Below, piece after piece: positions 6,733 to 10,247 of a DNA stretch of 10,247 nucleotides. The notes under the pieces are model-generated. The model saw only the letters and a list, made by a program, of their open reading frames with translations. It searched no databases and had not been told where the DNA came from. The translations under genes and the position numbers were made by a program. Within the stretch, counting starts at the first letter, position 1; every line of letters starts with the position of its first letter. Source of the DNA: Cephalothrix spiralis (taxonomy: Eukaryota > Nemertea > Palaeonemertea > Archinemertea > Cephalotrichidae); assembly GCA_032353305.1 (NCBI GenBank), contig JAUCNG010413025.1, positions 1 through 10,247 on the forward strand, written 5' to 3'.

Positions 6733-6871
6733 AATTTGCGAATTTTTAATCGCTCATAACTACCTTGACCTACCCCATGGTTTTCATACCCAAGAAATTC
6801 AATAATACTAATTTTTTTTTCTATCTCTATTAGAAGTGCCCTAACTAAAAAACGGCCATTTTTAGACGCCG
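6733..6871. repeat. Dispersed repeat, copy 2 (modules shared with 67-283)
   Basis: AATTTGCGAATTTTTAATCG (6733 onward) and TTGACCTACCCCATGG (6765-6780) match 205-226 and 268-283 in the same order and orientation. CTAAAAAACGGCCATTTTTA (6845 onward) matches 67-94 but inverted and on the other side of the first two. The TTGACC block lies about 30 bp closer to the TTTGCG block than in copy 1. No coding content is supported despite an open minus-strand frame. Confidence 0.55.
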
Positions 6872-7065
6872 CTCGAAAATTGTATGCGCTTTGCTTAATT
6901 TTGAGACTTCCAATTGGGCTAGGGTAATGCAATTTTGATGTAAATAGGGGTTTTCGAGGTCAGGGAATCGAATGACGCAAATAGTTTTATAATAAGGCTA
7001 TTGCGAATATGAGAACTGGCACTTCGGTATGCTATTGGTGCTGAAATCTTTAGGAGCCAGGTCGA
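6872..7065. other. No gene seen
   Basis: Short spacer; several overlapping frames in both strands remain open but none has a recognisable motif. Confidence 0.4.
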
Positions 7066-7078
7066 GGGGGGGGGGGGG
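7066..7078 (+). repeat. Run of 13 G
   Basis: A mononucleotide run of 13 G in AT-rich DNA, preceded by GGTCGA and followed by TGGTTTGGCGCC. Long G runs are rare in such genomes and are prone to length polymorphism and sequencing error. It creates Gly and Pro runs in two shadow frames. Two shorter G tracts near 7902 are separate. Confidence 0.9.
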
Positions 7079-8731
7079 TGGTTTGGCGCCAAAATTATTT
7101 TTTTCGCCACGGATCTTAGAAAAACGTATATTTTCCGAAAATGAAGCACAACTTGACACTTTTTCGATTAAGATCGAGAAATTCAAATTTACCGGAGGAA
7201 CTACTTTTTGTAAATTTTAGGAAAGTGATGTTGTTCGATATCATCATTGGTGTTATTGATATCAATGAAGAGATTTTTTCTCAATCTCAATGTACGTCTT
7301 GTATTATTGGCTTTTGGTGTCTCCATATCATGGAATGATCTTAACGGTGATTATTTATATTTCATCGGCTGGAAGGAGGGATTAATTCCTAAGAACCTTG
7401 TCTCGTATTGTGAAAAATGGATGTCAATACGGGCTGATATCTGTATTTTGGTCATAAACCAGATAAATAAAAGTGCTTAAAGAGGTTTGGTCTGATGTGG
7501 AAAAGAGGATAAATGTAGGGAACTGAAAATAAGTGCCGCACTTATAGCCAATTGCTATTCACCACGGTGGTGGTACATGTAAATGCGAAAATATATCGCT
7601 GCATATACAAACTAAGCATGAGTAAATTCTACCATAATCAGATTAATATAATCATGCAAGTCTGGTATACATCGAATACCGACGAGTGCCAGCTGGGATT
7701 ATTTTTAACTCTTTACATCTCGGCATGTAATCATGAGATCCCATGAAAATAACTCTGTCTATTAATAACAAACGGTTGCACTCAGAGGGATAACTGATCT
7801 ATATGCAAATGGTATTGGATATCTCGAACTTGAATGTTTATACTTGATTTGTTTATGATTCTACCCATCTATTTTGGGTAGGCTTTACCCATTAATATTT
7901 GGGGGGGATTGTTTATTATGTAAAATAATAGCACATGGCGGGTAGTTGACCCCTCAAACCATATATTTAAAGGTCTTGGAAAATGCTGATCCCTCGAGGA
8001 GTTAAGAATTTTTCCCAATCCCCTGTTAATTTAGGGGCTTTGAAAAAATAGTTAAAATGCTAGAAAAGTAGAAATGTCATAGACATTAGACATTTTGGAG
8101 AGAGAAAAAATGTCGTTCCTGCAAAAATGATAGTCGCGACTGGTTCTTGACGGGTTGTGACAATTGTCGCTACTAGAAAATTTGTCGGGGAAATGACATG
8201 GAATTTTATTTTTGGAAAGTCGTGGCCACAATGTAAAAATGTCCCCGCTTGTTCAGGCTTATGGTGCTTTCAAGCTATCTTAGTGCTATTTTGGCATGTT
8301 CTTCACATACATGGGCCCAGTGTGTTCTGTTCCATTACAGAATGTTAAATACATTTTAGTTGCAATAATTTATTTGTTTTTCGCAATATGAAATATTATC
8401 AATCATTTCTAAGAGATTCGTGCTGTTATCCCATATCTCTAAATCACCTTTCTTAACGTCTTTAGCAGCAAATGATTTTATAAATCATCCATATTTTATA
8501 TGATGGCATAAATATCTTCTATGAACCTTTAGGATTGCGTACATGTATGAGATAAATGAACAATATTTTAGGTTGCAGTTTGCTAAGTAAATTCTATTAT
8601 CCATTTTCGAGGCTGGGTCATGTCAAGAGTCGGGTCTTGTTTTCGTGTTCGGTGTAAAATGCCCTCGGTATACTTCTGTTTGGTGTTCGATCATAGGGAC
8701 TAAAAATTGCCTTTGGAACAATTTTTGTGAG
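7079..8731. other. Long stretch without a supported gene or repeat
   Basis: About 1.65 kb with only short AT-rich frames (at most 77 codons) that show no domain. Small structures: CTACCCA pairs with TGGGTAG at about 7861-7881; AGTCGCGACT (about 8131-8140) and GACAATTGTC (about 8158-8167) are 10-bp palindromes; AAAAATTG pairs with CAATTTTT around 8703-8727. No tRNA-like boxes were recognised. Confidence 0.45.
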
Positions 8732-8853
8732 GGGTGGAAACGGGTCAAAAAAGTGTACGGACTACAGCCCGGACTACTATACTACCTGCCGGACTACGGG
8801 ACTATAATCCGGACTACTAAAAAAGTGTACGGACTATAGTCCGTTTCCCACCC
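8732..8853. mobile_element. 122-bp inverted-repeat element with CGGACTA motifs
   Basis: GGGTGGAAACGGGTC at 8732-8746 is nearly the reverse complement of GTCCGTTTCCCACCC at 8839-8853 (one gap and one mismatch). AAAAAAGTGTACGGACTA occurs exactly twice, at 8747-8764 and 8819-8836, and CCGGACTAC occurs three more times between them. CGGACTATAGTCCG at 8830-8843 is a perfect 14-bp palindrome. The unit is compact, symmetric and GC-richer than its surroundings. It resembles a tiny foldback or MITE remnant. No clear target duplication is seen. Confidence 0.55.
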
Positions 8854-9031
8854 TTCGGATTTTGTTCAGTGAAAATTTCCATATTATTTCGAGGTCGATT
8901 TCGGGACCCGTTTTGAATTTTGAGGTTGAGCTCAGGTTATCGCTAAGAAGAATGTCTTCCGAAATCGAATGATGACGTCATAACCCAATTCTAAACTTAT
9001 TATTCAACGCCATAAAAACAGAGAATTCTGA
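8854..9031. other. No gene seen; CRE consensus word
   Basis: TGACGTCA occurs at 8973-8980, the second consensus CRE palindrome in the window. The frame of the downstream retroelement fragment reads through IIQRHKNREF and then a TGA at 9029-9031; whether this belongs to the ancestral protein is unclear. Confidence 0.3.
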
Positions 9032-9319
9032 TGGTTTAGACATCTTTGTGACCTACAAGAGAAAATGACAGGCATATCAACTGATATCCTCGTGACAACA
9101 AAAATACCTGATCATTCCATCATCGACAAACGCAATAAGATTATCACTCTGGTAGAATTAACAGTTTATTTTGAGAGAAAAAACATTTTGCAGTGCGCAG
9201 AAAAAAAATACAATACGGGCCGGGCCATAAAGGCCATTTCTAAAATCAGTATCGAAGTTAATTTTCTCACCATTAAAATAGGCAGAAGGGGAATCATAGA
9301 CAATGACAGTTTGGATTAA
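9032..9319 (+). pseudogene. C-terminal fragment of a non-LTR retroelement protein (PD-(D/E)xK-like domain)
   Basis: The frame from just after a TGA at 9029 to the TAA at 9317 encodes about 95 residues. Counted from the Met at 9065, it reads TDILVTTKIPD (6-16), IIDKRNK (19-25), then LVELTVYFE (29-37), EKKY (46-49), and a late GRRGIIDND. This order, a TDI..T..(R)PD, a basic turn, (I/V)ELTVPFE, a KY about 12 residues later and a final GSRG(F/Y)I, is the pattern I know from the C-terminal region of retrotransposon-derived proteins common in corals, other cnidarians and other invertebrates, which resembles the restriction-like endonuclease of R2-type elements. Asp16 and Glu31 would be the acidic pair; the usual Pro after ELTV is Tyr. 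No reverse transcriptase is present upstream, so it is a truncated remnant. The Met is not a true start. Identification is by motif memory only. Confidence 0.55.
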
Positions 9320-9670
9320 CGAAGTTAACTAAAAATTCTAGTTGCAAGAACTTAAAAATGTATTTTACAGTTTTCTATACCAAACTGCAATTTCCGCTTT
9401 GTATTCTAAATACGAACAATCCTGATTAAATTTTATATCATCTATGACATTATACTATATTGCTTTGTCCTAAAACTAATGCTGTTAATTGTATACAATC
9501 ATGTATATTCATTTATTTGTAATATACATGTACATGTAGAATGACATCCTCGTTCCCATGGTATTATATCATATTTCATAACATGCCAGCAGCTGCAGGG
9601 GTAGGCGCTGACAGGTGAGAATGGTAGAAATATCCTATTTCTGGCTTTTGTAAGTCACGTGATACTCTAA
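9320..9670. other. No gene seen
   Basis: Very AT-rich. ATACATGTACATGTA near 9523-9537 is a palindromic ACATGT repeat; AGAAATA..TATTTCT near 9626-9642 is a short hairpin; GTCACGTGA near 9655 contains an E-box word. The sequence directly after the retroelement fragment may be its 3' UTR. Confidence 0.4.
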
Positions 9671-9729
9671 CGCATCACCCAATCTTGTCCCAAGGGGAGT
9701 TTTGGTTCGTATTAAAGAAGCCAATCTCA
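9671..9729 (-). repeat. S1 SINE core fragment, minus strand
   Basis: On the minus strand the sequence reads GAGATTGG, TACGAACCAAAACTCC, then CCTTGGGACAAGATTGGG. This follows GAGATTAGG, AATCGAAACTACC and CATTGGGGACAAGATGAG of the copy at 4756-4800, with an insertion of about 8 bp. The head region was not recognised upstream, so it is a truncated or old copy. Confidence 0.4.
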
Positions 9730-9777
9730 AAATAAGGTTTATATCCACTAAGCCGAAATTCAACTAAACCCGCTAAA

Positions 9778-10247
9778 TCGAAAATCAAAATATGCACCCC
9801 TATCAATTAGTGATTAACTTACCGAATAATTACTTGTCACGCATTATCGAAATATAGATTGTTAATTTATATTTAACGTTTATCGAAGCGATACGCGGTT
9901 AATAACGAGAGCTTTGATTTTAAACCATATTTATTTAAATTAATTGGAAGGATCGAAACCGGTAAATCACAGTCAATTGAACAATTATTGTCTACCTTTT
10001 TTCAATACGCATTAATGTAGAAATCACTTAATGATCACCAATCATTCAAAACAAAGGAAGATTATCTCATCACCAATTAATTGTCTTTGAAGATTTTTTT
10101 TTGAAATTTATTTCTATATTCATAAATCAATTTGATCTGAGTTGTTCATTTTAGTTGATTACTTATAGTCACGGTCAACCGTGGTCATAAAACGGGACGA
10201 TTCCATTCAATCAATTCTTAGACAGGGGTGCATATTTTGATTTTCGA
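9778..10247. mobile_element. Inverted-repeat-bounded element, cut by the window edge
   Basis: The 24 bases at 9778-9801 (start TCGAAAATCAAAATATGCAC) are the exact reverse complement of 10224-10247. Homology stops abruptly on the inner side, but on the outer side the right arm ends at the last base of the window, so the terminal repeat may be longer and the element may begin upstream of 9778 (for example near AAGCCGAAATTC at 9750). The interior is AT-rich with no coding frame and contains CACGGTCAACCGTG near 10171, a 6-bp stem. It fits a MITE or the ends of a non-autonomous DNA transposon. Family and target duplication cannot be seen. Confidence 0.65.

Noticed and set aside
6456-6932. 158-codon minus-strand open frame, the longest in the window
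   Set aside because: It runs through the tRNA-like unit at 6553-6622 and the dispersed repeat at 6733-6871, and it has no recognisable motif; its Cys/His residues do not form a zinc-finger spacing.
7029-7220. Gly-rich plus frame and Pro-rich minus frames around 7.1 kb
   Set aside because: The Gly and Pro runs come from the 13-G homopolymer; frames on both strands are open at once, as expected by chance.

Overview
This window looks like intergenic, repeat-dominated nuclear DNA of an animal, most likely a marine invertebrate, though the phylum cannot be fixed from the sequence. The reasons are: clear AT-richness; no long or tightly packed ORFs and no bacterial operon structure; several tRNA-derived SINE-like units with recognisable pol III A and B boxes; foldback and MITE-like elements; and one fragment of a non-LTR retrotransposon-type protein. 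I see no intact protein-coding gene, no rRNA, no convincing functional tRNA and no CRISPR. Almost all open frames of 60-160 codons are shadows of repeats or chance frames in AT-rich DNA.

Layout. Positions 1-900: degenerate repeats (a module at 67-283, a GGAGAAATC-type tract at 402-616, and an A-rich unit at 637-854 with short inverted ends). 1400-1700: a possible first coding exon with a strong start context and a splice-donor-like end, whose splicing cannot be made consistent with the next open stretch. 1710-2020: tRNA-headed SINE A. 2302-2482: a second SINE type (core family S1). 3116-3162: a short tandem repeat. 3603-3937: a striking 335-bp imperfect palindrome built from diverged 65-bp repeats. 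4243-4905: two copies of the S1 core facing each other across a 370-bp long inverted repeat. 5200-5325: a 104-bp MITE-like element with 11-bp target duplications. 5669-6252: SINE B, a relative of SINE A interrupted by a block of TCCTGGAAA-type repeats. 6553-6622: another tRNA-like unit on the minus strand. 6733-6871: a second copy of the modules of 67-283, rearranged. 7066-7078: a 13-G run. 8732-8853: a small inverted element full of CGGACTA motifs. 9032-9319: a C-terminal fragment resembling the PD-(D/E)xK-like domain of non-LTR retroelements. 9671-9729: a fourth S1 core. 9778-10247: an element bounded by 24-bp perfect inverted repeats, the right one ending exactly at the window edge.

The pieces do not form a pathway. 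What ties them together is transposition history: two SINE families in several copies with different tRNA heads, a nested insertion, several non-autonomous DNA elements of foldback type, and a decayed retrotransposon protein remnant. I found no evidence of a new multi-gene system. The most original structures are the 65-bp-unit palindrome, the facing S1 cores around a hairpin, and the compact 104-bp element.
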